Program-made: the position numbers and the translations under genes
The notes under the pieces: model-generated
The model's input: the letters and a program-made list of their open reading frames with translations, nothing else
Databases searched by the model: none
Told to the model about the DNA's origin: nothing
Shown: positions 31,903 to 42,491 of the stretch, one piece after another
Layout: every line of letters begins with the position of its first letter
How positions within the stretch are numbered: position 1 is the first letter of the stretch
Assembly: GCA_022575985.1 (NCBI GenBank)
Contig: JAKSXM010000014.1
Coordinates: 3,348,001 to 3,412,000, forward strand
Source: Anagrus nilaparvatae
Taxonomy: Eukaryota; Arthropoda; Insecta; Hymenoptera; Mymaridae
Length of the DNA: 64,000 nt
Reading direction: 5' to 3'

Positions 31903-33033
31903 ATGCTCGACGTTTTAAGCCGAAATCGGCAGTTAGAAAGAGAAACGAGACGCCATTATAGACGCCAACGATGCGAGAGATTCCCGTCGCTGTACGATAC
32001 CGAGAGATCTGGGTATTCAGAAGATTCTTCGGCGTCATCATCTCAATATTCTTATTACTCTAAAAAATATAGTAGTAATTACTACTCAAACTCGAGTTCA
32101 AAAAGTTCAAGCAGTAGCTGCAACAGTGAACCAGAAATACTGGAAAATAATGATTGTGCGTTAGAGAAAAGTTTGTTAGAAAAACTTGGGGACCGTGTCA
32201 TAAGTCAAAAAGAATATGCGCCGGAAGTTTGTGAAGACGTAGCGATACGCATTACAGATAATCTCAAGGTTGGATTGTCAGAGAAAGAGATAAAAGATCT
32301 AATAGAGAAGTACCCGGCGCCATCTAACTGTACTCTAGTTCAACCTCCAGCTCTTAACGCAGAAGTGAAATTTGGGAGAGACGAGTCTGTATTAAACAAA
32401 GATAAAAGAATAGAAAGCAATCGGGCTAAAGCCACGGCGTCGTTATCGGCAGCTCTAAATGGGATTACAATTTTAATCTCCCAGAGTAATTATTTTGATG
32501 AATTATCAAAAACCTTCTCCGAAGAATCCTCAGGATATCAAGCATTAGTTAAGCTAAAAGAAGAGAGGCTAGAGCTAATAGAAACATTTAGTAATGCTTG
32601 TAGATTAACAGCTGATTTACAGCATGGCTCCAGTATGACTAGACGCAGCTTGATTCTAGGAAACATACTTAATATTTCAGAAGGCGTGAGAGAAGCATAC
32701 AAAAGCTCCGAAATTGATGTCTGGCTATTCGGAGAAAAATTAATGGAAAAAATAAAAGCAGCTAAAGCAAATGAGGCTGCATTAAAATCTCAAAGCGATA
32801 ACCCAAAGCCTGAACAAAAGCACAAACAACAGAATTCAAAAAACTACAAGGGCCCGCTCAGAGCGGGCAGGGATTATCGTCTCACACAGAACAAACAAGA
32901 TAAATTCAGACCTTCGGGGCCATTCAGAGGGAGAAATCAACGGAACCACAACATGTATCAACATCATCATCAACGGGTCAGGAGCCCGGCAACCTACAGG
33001 AACCGAACCGGACAACGTTCGAGGAGGAAATAA
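31903..33033 (+). pseudogene. DIRS Gag-like ORF
   Basis: 376 codons from ATG at 31903. There is a basic N-terminus (ERETRRHYRRQRCERF), a Ser/Tyr-rich stretch (about 45-80), then a conserved-looking core with VQPPALNAEVKFGRDESVLN and ATASLSAALNGITILI, similar to Gag of DIRS elements. The tail is Arg/Gln/Asn-rich with repeated His, suited to nucleic-acid binding. An Arg-Ser-rich peptide in another frame just upstream (31810-31950, including KSRHKSRSRSPVKDKYARR) probably belongs to the same Gag, which indicates a frameshift near the N-terminus. The frame of the RT ORF begins close after its end (about 33054). Confidence 0.72.
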
Positions 33034-33053
33034 TAGAAATTGCTGATGATGCG

Positions 33054-33363
33054 GTGGCAAGTAGATTAAAATATTATATTTCCAAATGGAATTCAATAAA
33101 AAATTACAAAATTATTTTGTCCTGGATAAAAGGTTATAATATCCCCTTTTTAGAATTGCCTTTTCAAAATAATTATTTCAGCCAGAACTGGTCGTATATA
33201 GAGTCTAAAAATATTCAAGTTCAAATCAGAAAATTATTACAAATAGGGGCTACTAATAAATGTAATTTTAAAAGAGGACAATTCGTTTCGAATATTTTCC
33301 TAGTTTCTAAGCCAGACGCACAGTGTAGTAGAAAAAAAAAAGTGGCCAAAAATCGGCTTCAAC
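33054..33363 (+). pseudogene. DIRS RT ORF, N-terminal part
   Basis: The frame carries WNSIKNYKIILSWIKGYNIP, FLELPFQ, then RGQFVSNIFLVSKPD, which is the start of DIRS-type RT (family pattern: I..GY.IPF and S.IFLVPKPDG). After the KPD motif the family pattern is lost, and the fold-back at 33364 begins; the stretch normally carrying the first catalytic Asp is missing or displaced. Confidence 0.8.
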
Positions 33364-34175
33364 GCAATTTCTTATGAAAAAAAATTCTGCTGGATGGAAA
33401 ATGACCGTTTTTATGTATACTAAATAATAGGCTACCGAGATCAAAAAAATTTTTTTTTTTTTCAATTTTTTTAGCTGCCGAATGATAAAAAAAAAATCTA
33501 TTTTTTACCATAAAAAGGTAGAATATTTATAGTTTTAAAATTAAAAAAAATTTTTTTTCAGGTACAGCTCTGTATTATAATATGTACATAAATGATAAAT
33601 AAACCTAAAAAAAGTGTATTGGTATAATTATGCATGGTGTTATGCAGTATAAAGATGTGTTAGTCAACATTTGCAATTTAGTCAACAAATTTTTAAAAAA
33701 ATGAAAAATTGATTTTTTTATTTTTACTTATATTTTAAACTTAAATAAAGTATTTTTTTATGTTATTATATAATTTATATTTTTTATACTTTATTTAAAT
33801 TTAAAATATAAGTAAAAGTAGAAAAATCAAATTTTCCATTTTTTTTTAAATTTTTTGACTAAATTGCAAATGTTGACTAACACATCTTTATACTGCATAC
33901 AACCATGCATAATTATACTAATACACTTTTTTTAGGTTTATGTATCATTTCTATACATATTTTAATACAGAGCTGTACCTAAAAAATTTTTTTTTTAATT
34001 TTAAAACTATACATATTTTACCTTTTTATGGTAAAAAATAGATTTTTTTTTATCATTCAGCAGCTAAAAAAATTAAAAAAAAAAAAAATTCTTTTTGATC
34101 TCGGTAGCCTATCATTTAGTATACACAAAAACGGTCATTTTCCATCCAGCAGAATTTTTTTTCAAAAGAAATTGC
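33364..34175. mobile_element. fold-back element FB3 inside the DIRS RT gene
   Basis: An 812-bp inverted repeat. The left arm opens GCAATTTCTTATG and continues with TTCTGCTGGATGGAAAATGA; the right arm closes with TCATTTTCCATCCAGCAGAA and GAAATTGC. Inner pairs include AGGTACAGCTCTGTATT and AGTCAACATTTGCAATTTAG with their inverses; the loop is near 33770. It has no coding capacity. No clear target-site duplication was seen, so exact ends are approximate. Confidence 0.85.
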
Positions 34176-35643
34176 TTTTCATGTTGTAAACGTAAGGAAA
34201 AAAGATAGAAAATTTTTGAGATTCGAATTTAACGGGGAACCTTATGAATATAATTGTTTACCGTTTGGATTATGTACAGCTCCATACGTTTTCACAAAGA
34301 TCATGAAGCCCGTCCTATACTATTTAAGAAAGTTAGGATTCATATCAGCGGTTTATATTGATGATTTTTTACTGATTGGCGAATCTTATCAAGCATGCCT
34401 TCAAAATGTTACGACCACTTTCAATACTCTTATAAGTTTGGGATTTATAATAAATAGAGAAAAGAGTATCCTAATCCCGTCTAGGGTTTGCACGTAGTTA
34501 GGTCTAAGTTTTGATTCTCATAATATGTCTATTAAATTACCAGAACAAAAGCAAAAACACCTGAATGATTTAATTTCCAAATTCCAAAAATTAAATAAAT
34601 GTAAAATCCGCGAATTAGCTAAATTCATAGGGACTCTAAATTTTGCAACGATGGCAATTAAATATAGTCCATTATATATTAAAAATTTTGAAGTGGTAAA
34701 AATTCAGGCATTGAAAGAATACAATGATAATTTTGATAAAATAATAAAATTGCCAAATGAATTGTGGAAAAATGATCTTTTATGGTGGAAAAATAACATT
34801 AGAACTTCGGATAACCCAATTAAAGATTTTAATTTTAAAATAGAAATTTTTTCCGACTCTTCAAAAACCGGTTGGGGTGCCCATTGTACTTTAGGGTCTA
34901 CACATGGTTTTTGGAATTCAAAAGAAAGAGAGCGGCATATAAATTTTTTAGAATTACAGGCCACGTTTTTCGGTCTTTGCTGTTTTGCTAAGGAGTTAAC
35001 TAATTGCGATATTTTATTACGGTTGGACAATAAAATGGCTATATCGTATATAAATCGAATGGGAGGAACCCATGTAGAATCCCTGAATAACCTGGCGGTA
35101 GAGATTTGGAAATGGTGTGAAAACCGAGGGTTGTGGATCTACGCGTCGTATATTACGTCGAAATACAATTCCTTAGCTGACTCAGAATCCAGGGCTCTAG
35201 AGCCTGAAACGGAATATGAATTATCTTATCATTATTTTAATAAAATAAAATTAGTATTTGGCAGCCCAAATATTGATTTATTTGCTTCGCGTACAAATAG
35301 TAAATGTGATAAATATGTGTCCTGGTTAAGGGATCCTTACGCATTTGAAATTGACGCCTTCACAATAAAATGGAAAAAATTTTATTTTTACGCCTTTCCA
35401 TTTTTTTTAATAATTCTGAAAGTTTTAAAGAAAATAAACCTAGAAAAGGCAACTGGTATCATGGTTGTTCCATTCTGGCCCCCACAACCGTGGTACCCCC
35501 TTTTTTCAAAAATGCTAATTGATAAGCCATTAATTTTTGGACCTGATAAAAACTTATTAAATTCCTCTGGCAGGTTACCACACCCACTGTGGAAACAACT
35601 TACCCTGGTTGCAGGGAAGCTGTCAGGATTGCATACCAGATAA
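34176..35643 (+). pseudogene. DIRS reverse transcriptase (3' part) and RNase H
   Basis: It resumes after FB3 with a DRKFLRFEFNGEPYEYNCLPFGL block and the catalytic YIDD (AVYIDDFLLIG). An in-frame TAG at 34495-34497 is followed in the same frame by the rest: LGLSF, then RNase H with EIFSDSSKTGWGAH, INFLELQATFFGL and LLRLDNKMAISYINR. The tail has IDLFASRTNSKCDKYVSW and VVPFWPPQPWYPLF, typical of DIRS. It overlaps the start of the recombinase frame (35589), as in other DIRS elements. Confidence 0.88.
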
Positions 35644-36597
35644 AAGAAGCTCCAGAAGAATCTCTACCAATGATCATAGCGTCAATATCTGATTCCACAT
35701 ACGCCCAGTACAATACTGCTCTCAAGAAATGGTGGAAATTTTGCCTAGAATATAAAGTAAATCCTTATAATTCAAAAATAAAATATATTTTAAAGTTTCT
35801 GTAACAATGAAAAAGTGAAAAAGGCGCAGCTGAAGGTACTTTATGTTCTTATCGCTCAGCAATCGCCTTACTACAGGGTCCATATATAGCAAAAAAAAAA
35901 AAAAAAATTTAAGATGCAAAGGTTTTTTACAGGCGTGAATCGATTAAGACCTAGCTTACCTAGATACCATGTAAGGTGGAATCCACAAGTGGTTTTAAAC
36001 TATCTATCTTCTTGGCCTGATAATAGTAATTTAAACTTAATTCAATTGTCGAAAAAATTGATAACCCTTTTAGCTTTAGTTACAGCCCATAGGTTACAAA
36101 CATTTAGCTTAATTGAAGTAATTAATATTGAGATTTTTGAAAATGAAATTATCACAATAAAAATTCCAACTAGAATTAAAACTTCGGGAAAAAATAGGGT
36201 TTAATCATTGTTAAAAATTCCATTTTTCAAAAATAATTGTAAAATTTGCGCAGCAGATACCTTGGTATGCTACCTAAATAAAACTAAAGAGTTAAAAACA
36301 AATGGGCAAAAGTTTTTGTTTATTGCTTGCAAGAAACCGTATAAGGTCGTATCATCTCAAACCTTAAGTAGATTGGTAACAGGCAAACTCTCTGCGGCTG
36401 GTGTAGATACCAATATATTTACTGCGTACTCTACCAGGCATGCCTCTACTTCTGCAGCCAAACGATCAGGAGTTAGTTTAAATGTAATTCGAAAGACTGC
36501 TGGATGGAGTGAACAATCTCTGACTTTTGCAAACTTTTATGATAGGCCACTTATTGATAATACTAGTAGTGCATTTGCAGATGCTATATTAAATTAA
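35589..36597 (+). pseudogene. DIRS tyrosine recombinase, broken
   Basis: Integrates the circular DNA of DIRS elements. The N-terminal segment (35589-35804) has SDSTYAQYNTALKKWWKFC, a core-binding-domain-like helix. After a frameshift (between 35804 and 35914) the catalytic part has LALVTAHRLQTFSL (first catalytic Arg). After an in-frame TAA at 36202-36204 it continues with TAYSTRHASTSAAKRSG (HxxR-type box) and ANFYDRPL (nucleophile Tyr). The full R...HxxR...Y set is present, but the frame is interrupted at least twice. Confidence 0.88.
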
Positions 36598-36705
36598 AAA
36601 ATCTGTAACCATACTATTTATAATGGATAATGTAATTGTAATATCTCCAATAAACAACTTAATGATAAATAAAATGCTGAATTTGTACAGACTTTAAAAT
36701 CTACA

Positions 36706-36813
36706 GTTGATCATGAGGAAGAGGCGTGTAATACAATTATAAGATTAAACGAACTTACCTGTGAAGTTCAATCTTATTGTATAAACGCCTCTTCCAAATG
36801 ATCAAGGACCCAC
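36706..36813. repeat. DIRS internal complementary region
   Basis: ACAGTTGATCATGAGGAAGAGG...GTAATACAA is the inverse of the left element end (31556-31589). The following TTGTATAAACGCCTCTTCC...ATGATCAA is the inverse of the right end (37045-37073). A ~36-base spacer between them recurs beyond the right terminus. This is the template used to join the ends of the circular intermediate in DIRS elements. Confidence 0.85.
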
Positions 36814-36816
36814 TCG

Positions 36817-36848
<32 letters not shown>

Positions 36849-36889
36849 ATTATTATTTATATGGGTAATTAAACCCGCCCTTTACGAGA

Positions 36890-37125
36890 ATTCAGCATTT
36901 GACCAATGAACCTGGACTTTGAAGGATGATGCGTGGAAGGCGAGAACGAGTAAGTACACCCAATAGGTAAAAATGGGAAAAAACTTTGTTTGACCTACTT
37001 TAAAAACTGGTGGTTTGATGGCACGAATATAGAGGGGACTACAGTTGATCATTCGGAAGAGGCGTTTATACAATTAAGATTGAACTTCACAAGTAAGTTC
37101 GTTTAATCTTATAATTATATTTTAC
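36890..37125 (+). repeat. DIRS right inverted terminal repeat with extension
   Basis: Inverse of 31556-31740, then an extension (TTAAGATTGAACTTCACAAG...) that matches the spacer of the internal complementary region. A long A-run at 36819-36846 precedes it. Confidence 0.8.
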
Positions 37126-39023
37126 AAAAAAAATTTTTATTTTTATTTTCATGACGTCACTACCGCGTTTCACGTGTGTAAATCAAGCACTATGTCAAAA
37201 CTGTGTACAGGATATCTGCAGTTAGGCTTATCTAAAACGAAAAAAAAAAAAAAATAGTAAGAGTTTAAAGCAAATGTCAGGGGCTGTCTTCATATCTGCA
37301 GTTAGGCCTATCTAAAACGAAAAAAAAAAAAAAATAGTAAGAGTTTAAAGCAAATGTCAGGGGCTGTCTTCGAGTTTTTTTCAAAAAAAATAATTACAAA
37401 CAAAATGGCGGCTGTTAAAAGTTAAAATACAAAAAAAGGCCTAAATTTTTAGGACTACAGTAGCTGTAAAAACTTTTCGAGAACTTTTTTTTAAAAAAAC
37501 TCGAAGTCAGCCCCTGAAAAATGTATTTTTTTAACTACTCAGCAAATATGAAGTAAATTGCTAGAATAGTTTTTGCTTACTCGGGTACACAGCTAGTAAG
37601 AAACGTGTTTCGAGATAAACGCATTTGAAGTTTCAAAACAAGTTTTCCGATACTTTAAATTAAATAATTTTCTTTTTTTTTTTTTTCGTTTAGAGCAACT
37701 CAAAACAAAAAAATCTAGACCATAAACATTACAATCAGTTAATAATTTTTGCAGAAATGATAAGTAAAAGGAGTAAATACGTGGTTTAAAAAAAAACGAA
37801 TTTTTTTTTTCAAAAAATGAAAAATTATTATTTTTTTTTCAACTTACTAATTGTATGCGATCCATGGTCCATACAATAACCCTTTTGGCTTGCTCATATT
37901 CTACTACTACTTGACTTTTTTCTTTTTGTTGGTCAGAGTTTCGTTTTTTGTCCAACTCTGCTTATATAGTGAATTAAAACTTGTTACTGATGGAAAAATC
38001 CGTAAATATACACATCCTATCCTATCCTATATATATATAAATCTTTAATTATGTTTGTCCGAACGCGATAAACTAGAAAACTATAAAAGCTACAGACATA
38101 GGGTTTACGGCAAAAGACGGCAAAAATTACGGGTCAAAACATAGGCTAGGTTTTATTTCGATTGATAACGACAAAAAAATTTTATGTCAAAAAAACTGAA
38201 TTTTCAAGAAAAAAATTTTTGTCAAATTTAAAAAAAAAAACAAAAAAATAAAAAACTGAGGAAAAATTTTTTTATCAAAAAGAATTTCATTCGATTCGGG
38301 TATATTTTTTACGTATCCACCTAAATTTTCAAGGTGATCGGTTCGATCTGTCAAAAGATACAATAATTTTTCGAAAATTATAAAAGTTTAGACTAATATT
38401 ATATATATTTCTAATTTTTATCAGTCACTGATGTAGTAACTGAATATAGTAACTAAAAGATACTTGAACAGCTATTATCATCAAGCAGAACCCTAGAATG
38501 GATAGTCGAGGGAAACAACGACTGCTTGTGGATCTTATGGAAGGGTAGCGAAGCTCTGTATTGCTGATCACTAATTATCAGTCTGGGTTCGTATGCCCGT
38601 AATTTTTATGATTCAATAAATTTTAGATAATACTTCGAGTAAAAAAAGGTTATTTTACAAAATATTGAGTAACATAAAACAACATATTTTTGGAAAAATA
38701 AAGTCGCAGGGGTCCAGGGGGGCGCAGGCCCCTTGGTGGCTGCCGGGGCGAGCGAAGCGAGCCGAAGGCAGCTAGTTCTACATATATTAATTAATAAAAT
38801 ATAAATAATTTGAAAGGCCTAGGAAGGGTTGCGAGAACAATATGGATATCTATTCAATTTTAGAGAAAAAAACGCGTTTGACGGCGCGCGCAAAACAGGT
38901 CAAGAAGTAAACTTAGAGAGGGAATTTAAAATAAAAAATTTTTTTACATGTTCTTGAGACATATATGAAGTTATTTATGAAAAAAAAAAGTAATTTTCAA
39001 AAACACGTTTAGCACAAGGACCC
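37126..39023. other. non-coding 3' part of the TTAA-flanked element
   Basis: Contains an 80-bp exact tandem duplication (37212-37291, 37292-37371). An inverted pair GGGGCTGTCTTCGAGTTTTT / AAAAACTCGAAGTCAGCCCC lies at about 37360 and 37494. A GC-rich patch is at 38705-38775 (GGGGCGAGCGAAGCGAGCC). No gene was seen. Confidence 0.55.
37212..37371. repeat. 80-bp tandem duplication
   Basis: Two copies of ATATCTGCAGTTAGGC(T/C)TATC...GGGGCTGTCTTC differ at essentially one base and include a 14-A run, so the duplication is recent. Confidence 0.92.
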
Positions 39024-39139
39024 TTAAATTAATTTTAAATTATCATTCACACAAACATACGAATTTATGAAATTAAGCGCAGCACCGTTATTATGAATAT
39101 AATTAATATATTATATGTATAGGTTATAATTTAATAAAA

Positions 39140-40003
39140 GAAAAAAAGAAAATAAGATATCATCCCTTAAAGGTAAGGTAAATATTACATTATTTTTTCG
39201 ATGCGAAAGGGGGTGATATCTTATTTTCTAGAGGCCGTACGTAAAAACAGACTTCAGAAATGAAAATAGTGGGCAAAAATACCTACTGGATGACAATTTT
39301 AGCCCAAAATATTCATTTTTTCTTTTAGGCTACAAATCCACCCTTTACCCCATTCAAGGGGTTGAAGATAAAAAATTGGCATAAATTCGTTTTTTTTATG
39401 TTCCTGATAGTCCCATATTAAGTTTTTAATGCCAAGAAATATTTTTTGTGCCCATTATATTAATTTAAATAACATGTAAAAATTATAAAAAAATTACCCT
39501 ACTTTTAGGGGATGATATAACATTTTCTAGGGGTTGCACGTTAAAACGGACCTCGGAAATGAGAAGAGCAGCCCCGATTACCTACTAGGTAACATTTTTA
39601 GCTCAAAATATCGATTTTTTCATTAAAAAAAATTCAAATGGCTTAAATTTGTCGATTAGGCATTAATGGGTTAAGTTACCATGTATAAAGTATTCGGAAC
39701 TATATTTTTACATCAATTTAATTATTTTGATACTTTTGCATATACAATTCGTTGTTTTAAATATGGTTTCTTAGAATTTTGAACCTTTTTTCATTTATTT
39801 TTATTGGCCCAAAATTTCAACATTTTTTACCATACTCGACGAGAAACTATTTTTTTATCATGAAAAAATTGAAAAAAAATCATAAGAAAAAATAAGATAT
39901 ATTTTTGGACCTTATTCAACAACCCTAAATTTTTCTATATTTTTCGTTTATTTTACGTAAATTTTAATGTATACGATCTCATGACCTTAAAAGATCGTTA
40001 AAA
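39140..40003. repeat. direct repeat of a ~110-bp block, 300 bp apart, with a small hairpin
   Basis: The block GGTGATATCTTATTTTCTAG...ATTCATTTTTTC (39211-39320) recurs diverged at 39511-39621 (GATGATATAACATTTTCTAG...). At 39150-39228 AGAAAATAAGATATCATCCC and GGGGGTGATATCTTATTTTC form an inverted pair. No coding. Confidence 0.6.
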
Positions 40004-40154
40004 AACTTAAAACCGGTTTGTGTAAACACAACCTAAATGCATGGAACATGTTTACTTCCAAATGAGGACTAGATATAATACAAATGTTACTCAACATTAC
40101 AATACAATTTTCTATTGTTGTATTTTGTAATTATCACCTTACTAGTTGTTAAGA

Positions 40155-40280
40155 TTCTAAACCCAAACTATTTTGATTCCCTAAACCTGAATTATTATAA
40201 GTCCCTGAACCTGAATTATTCCAAGTCCCTAAATCGATATTATCCTAAGTCCTTAAGCCCAGATTTTTCAAAGTCTTTTA
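40155..40280. repeat. ~24-bp minisatellite (CCTAAACCTGAATTATTATAAGT)
   Basis: Five imperfect copies; the plus-strand open frame over it encodes a repeated SLNLNYYK-like peptide, a repeat artefact. Diverged copies recur at 40945-41035. Confidence 0.75.
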
Positions 40281-40330
40281 AAAGTATTTTATTTATTTAT
40301 ATATACTTACCTAATTATTCTAAGTCTTAT

Positions 40331-40492
40331 TTGACCCCCCCCCCCTTAAAAAGGACAGATTTGACCCCCCCCCCCCTTAAATAGGAAAAATTTGACCCCC
40401 CCTCTTAAAAAGGATAATTTTGACCCCCCCTCTTAAAAAGGATAATTTTGACCCCCCCCTTAAATAGGACAAATTTGACCCCCCCCCTTAAT
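40331..40492. repeat. ~28-bp C-rich minisatellite (TTTGACCCCCCC...TTAAAAAGGA)
   Basis: Six copies with C-runs of 6-12 and alternating AAAAAGGA/AATAGGA ends. A further C-run is at 41205-41219. Confidence 0.85.
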
Positions 40493-40697
40493 ATTTTTTT
40501 TTTATTTGTAGTCTAGAAATGATAATTAGGCAGTTAAAAAGTAGTTTACCAGATCTGATTAGTTTTTGTTTTGTCTGATTAGTTTGATTTTCGTGACAGT
40601 GGTTGTAGATTTGGCATCGCAATATAACTTTATAATAATTGGTTAAATATAGAATTGCAGTGTAGACAATGTTAACATTATATTAACATATACTTTA

Positions 40698-40868
40698 TTG
40701 GCCCAAAGTATCAGATTTTCTCAAAAGTACCATATAGGCCCAAAAGTATCAGATTGGCCCAAAAGTACCAGATTGACCCAAAAGTACCATATTAGCCTAA
40801 AAGTGTCAGATTGGCCAAAAAGTATCACATTGACCCAAAAGTGTCATAATGGCCCAAAGGTGTCATTC
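40698..40868. repeat. ~19-bp minisatellite (CAGATTGGCCCAAAAGTAC)
   Basis: About nine imperfect copies, varying at ATT/TGG and C/T positions; the open frame over it is spurious. Confidence 0.85.
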
Positions 40869-41105
40869 GACAGCGGCGGCAGCGGTTATAACTTTATGCT
40901 GCAAGCCCCATTTTTAGCCTCCTATCACCCTGACTTGATGTTAAGATTCTAAACCCATTCTCTGAGTACCTAAATCGAAAATATTTTAAGTCCCTTAATA
41001 CGTCCTCTAAACCTGCATTCCAAGTCCCTAAATCAACCTTACTTATTTTTTTAATTTTTATTTAATTAAATTTTTGTTGTGTTTACACAAACCGGTTATA
41101 AGTTT

Positions 41106-42180
41106 AATTTTATTTAATTAATTTCATGCATTTAAAACAATTAAATTAATATTATTCTAAGTCTCATTAATTCATTTTAATATAGTTGTAAGTCTCATTT
41201 TACAACCCCCCCCCCCCCCTCATAAACAGGACAAATTTGATATTGAAGTGATGATGAAACAGGACATATCTGAAAATTTATTTGTCTGTTTGTTTGTTTG
41301 TTTGTACCCTAATGACTCAAGAACCACCAAACCGATTGGTATGAAACCGGTGTCAAAATAAAGAAAAAAAGTGTGCGGGTGACATAGACTATAGATTTTT
41401 TGCTCAGCTATCGTAGTTTTTGAGATAATTAATTTTTAGTGTTTTTGAACTTGATAAAATTTTTTAAAATTTTTAACAAAAATATAAATATCTCGAGACT
41501 GTCGAAAAATTTTTTTATCACAATTTGTAGTATTCGATTCGGCACTAATTTTTACGTATTCTCTGAAATTTTCATGCAAAACGGAGGTATCTTTAAAATT
41601 TTATCAAATATTTTTGAAGCTGGTAAAAAAAATTTTTTTCATTTTTTTATTTTTTATGGTATTTTTAATAATTTATTTGTGTATCTATGTGTCTATGCGT
41701 TTTATCATGAGGCTCAAACCAATGAAAGAAATTACATAAATCCAGTGTCAAAATAAAGTTAAAATAAAAAAATTTTTACTACTTTTGAAAAAAAATTTAA
41801 TTTTCTGAAAAATTGGTTAAAAAGTGAAATATCTGAAAAATATGATAATATTTTAATGTCGCAATGGGTATTATTTGATTCAGTTTAATGTCGCAATGGG
41901 TATTATTTGATTCAGTCATTTCTAGAACCATCTATATGTACATATCTGAATACTATATACTATATATATTTGAACATTTATTTGTCTGTCTGTCTGTCTG
42001 TAATAATAACGCTGCTCTAATCACTACGTAATAATTTGAATGTGTTGGCATAATTATAAATTTGCAGAGAAAAATGATTTTTTAAAGCAACAGAAACAGA
42101 AAGAAATGTGACACAGGGGGGGCGGAGCCCCCCCTATCACCTATGCTAGTAAGATATAAAACTATGATAAAATAAGATAG
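41106..42180. other. non-coding, repeat-like, with TTTG and TCTG microsatellites
   Basis: A (TTTG)n run at 41279-41305 is followed by CTAATGACTCAAGAACCACC. A similar composition recurs at 38050 and 41985 ((TCTG)n), probably a dispersed non-autonomous repeat family. A 29-bp duplication is at 41858-41915 (TTTAATGTCGCAATGGGTAT). The poly-G/poly-C hairpin GGGGGGGCGGAGCCCCCCC is at 42115-42134. Confidence 0.5.
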
Positions 42181-42335
42181 TTGAATAAATGAGAAATCGA
42201 CTTTGCGAGAGCAAAGATGTTTATTATAAATATTGTTCCCAACGTTTCGAGTCTTTATAAGACTCCTTTCAGTTGGAAACAATATTTATAAAAAAACATT
42301 TTTGCTCTGGAAAAGTCGATTTCTCATTTATTCAA
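42181..42335. mobile_element. 155-bp hairpin MITE
   Basis: Ends TTGAATAAATGAGAAATCGA and the inverse; arms pair over ~60 bp. The centre, CCAACGTTTCGAGTC...GACTC, is itself a hairpin. ATAG/CTAT at the flanks extends the palindrome. Confidence 0.85.
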
Positions 42336-42491
42336 CTATTAAATCCATACCAGACATAAAAGAATCAACAAAATAATAATATGATATGTTATTTTTTTAT
42401 TTATTTAAATATTTAAAAATTTTTAAATTTATGTATATTATTTAAAAAAAAAAAATATCCCCGTGATTGACTGGAGAAAAATGTATATTTC
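42336..42491. other. AT-rich spacer
   Basis: Nothing recognised. Confidence 0.6.

Larger units (their letters stand above)
31556..37125 (+). mobile_element. DIRS-type tyrosine-recombinase retrotransposon
   Basis: Features are inverted terminal repeats (31556-31740 versus about 36890-37125), Gag, RT-RNase H and a tyrosine recombinase. An internal complementary region at 36706-36813 reproduces both element ends in inverted order, the DIRS hallmark. There is no target-site duplication, as expected for recombinase integration. It is damaged: frame breaks in Gag and recombinase, a stop after the RT motif, and a fold-back inserted in RT. Confidence 0.9.
31458..39023. mobile_element. TTAA-flanked element with ~17-bp imperfect TIRs, hosting a DIRS element
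   Basis: The left end GGGTCCTTTGCGCTAAA and the inverse of the right end GGGTCCTTGTGCTAAA match with one indel and one substitution. TTAA lies at both outer edges (31454-31457 and 39024-39027). The original element was about 2 kb, without recognisable coding; the remainder is the inserted DIRS element. A TTAA target is used by piggyBac and some Kolobok transposons. The terminal GGG is not the usual piggyBac CCC end, so the superfamily is uncertain. Confidence 0.65.
40004..41105. mobile_element. segment with inverted ends AACTTAAAACCGGTTTGTGT, full of minisatellites
   Basis: The left end 40004-40033 (AACTTAAAACCGGTTTGTGTAAACACAAC) pairs with 41076-41105. Immediately inside the left end, 40027-40073 matches the 3' end of the unknown gene at 51664 (CACAACCTAAATGCATGG...GAGGACTAG). 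The rest consists of three minisatellites. Either a composite element or a degraded copy that captured the gene's tail. Confidence 0.5.

Noticed and set aside
38700..38780. GC-rich hairpin (GGGGGGCGCAGGCCCC, GGGCGAGCGAAGCGAGCC) considered as bacterial or endosymbiont DNA.
   Set aside because: It is short, embedded in AT-rich eukaryotic repeat sequence, has no adjacent bacterial gene, and similar patches occur in insect dispersed repeats.
40155..40492. Plus-strand open frame with repeated SLNLNYYKSLN peptide, resembling a repetitive secreted protein.
   Set aside because: It follows a 24-bp minisatellite and runs into a C-rich one; there is no signal peptide and the frame survives only because the unit length is a multiple of three.
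42235..42280. Hammerhead-ribozyme-like core in the 42181-42335 MITE (CTGAAAG...GACTCGAAAC on the minus strand), as known from Penelope-like elements.
   Set aside because: The first core strand reads CUGAAAG rather than CUGAnGA, and the flanking stems pair across the core in the wrong topology. A palindromic MITE explains it better.
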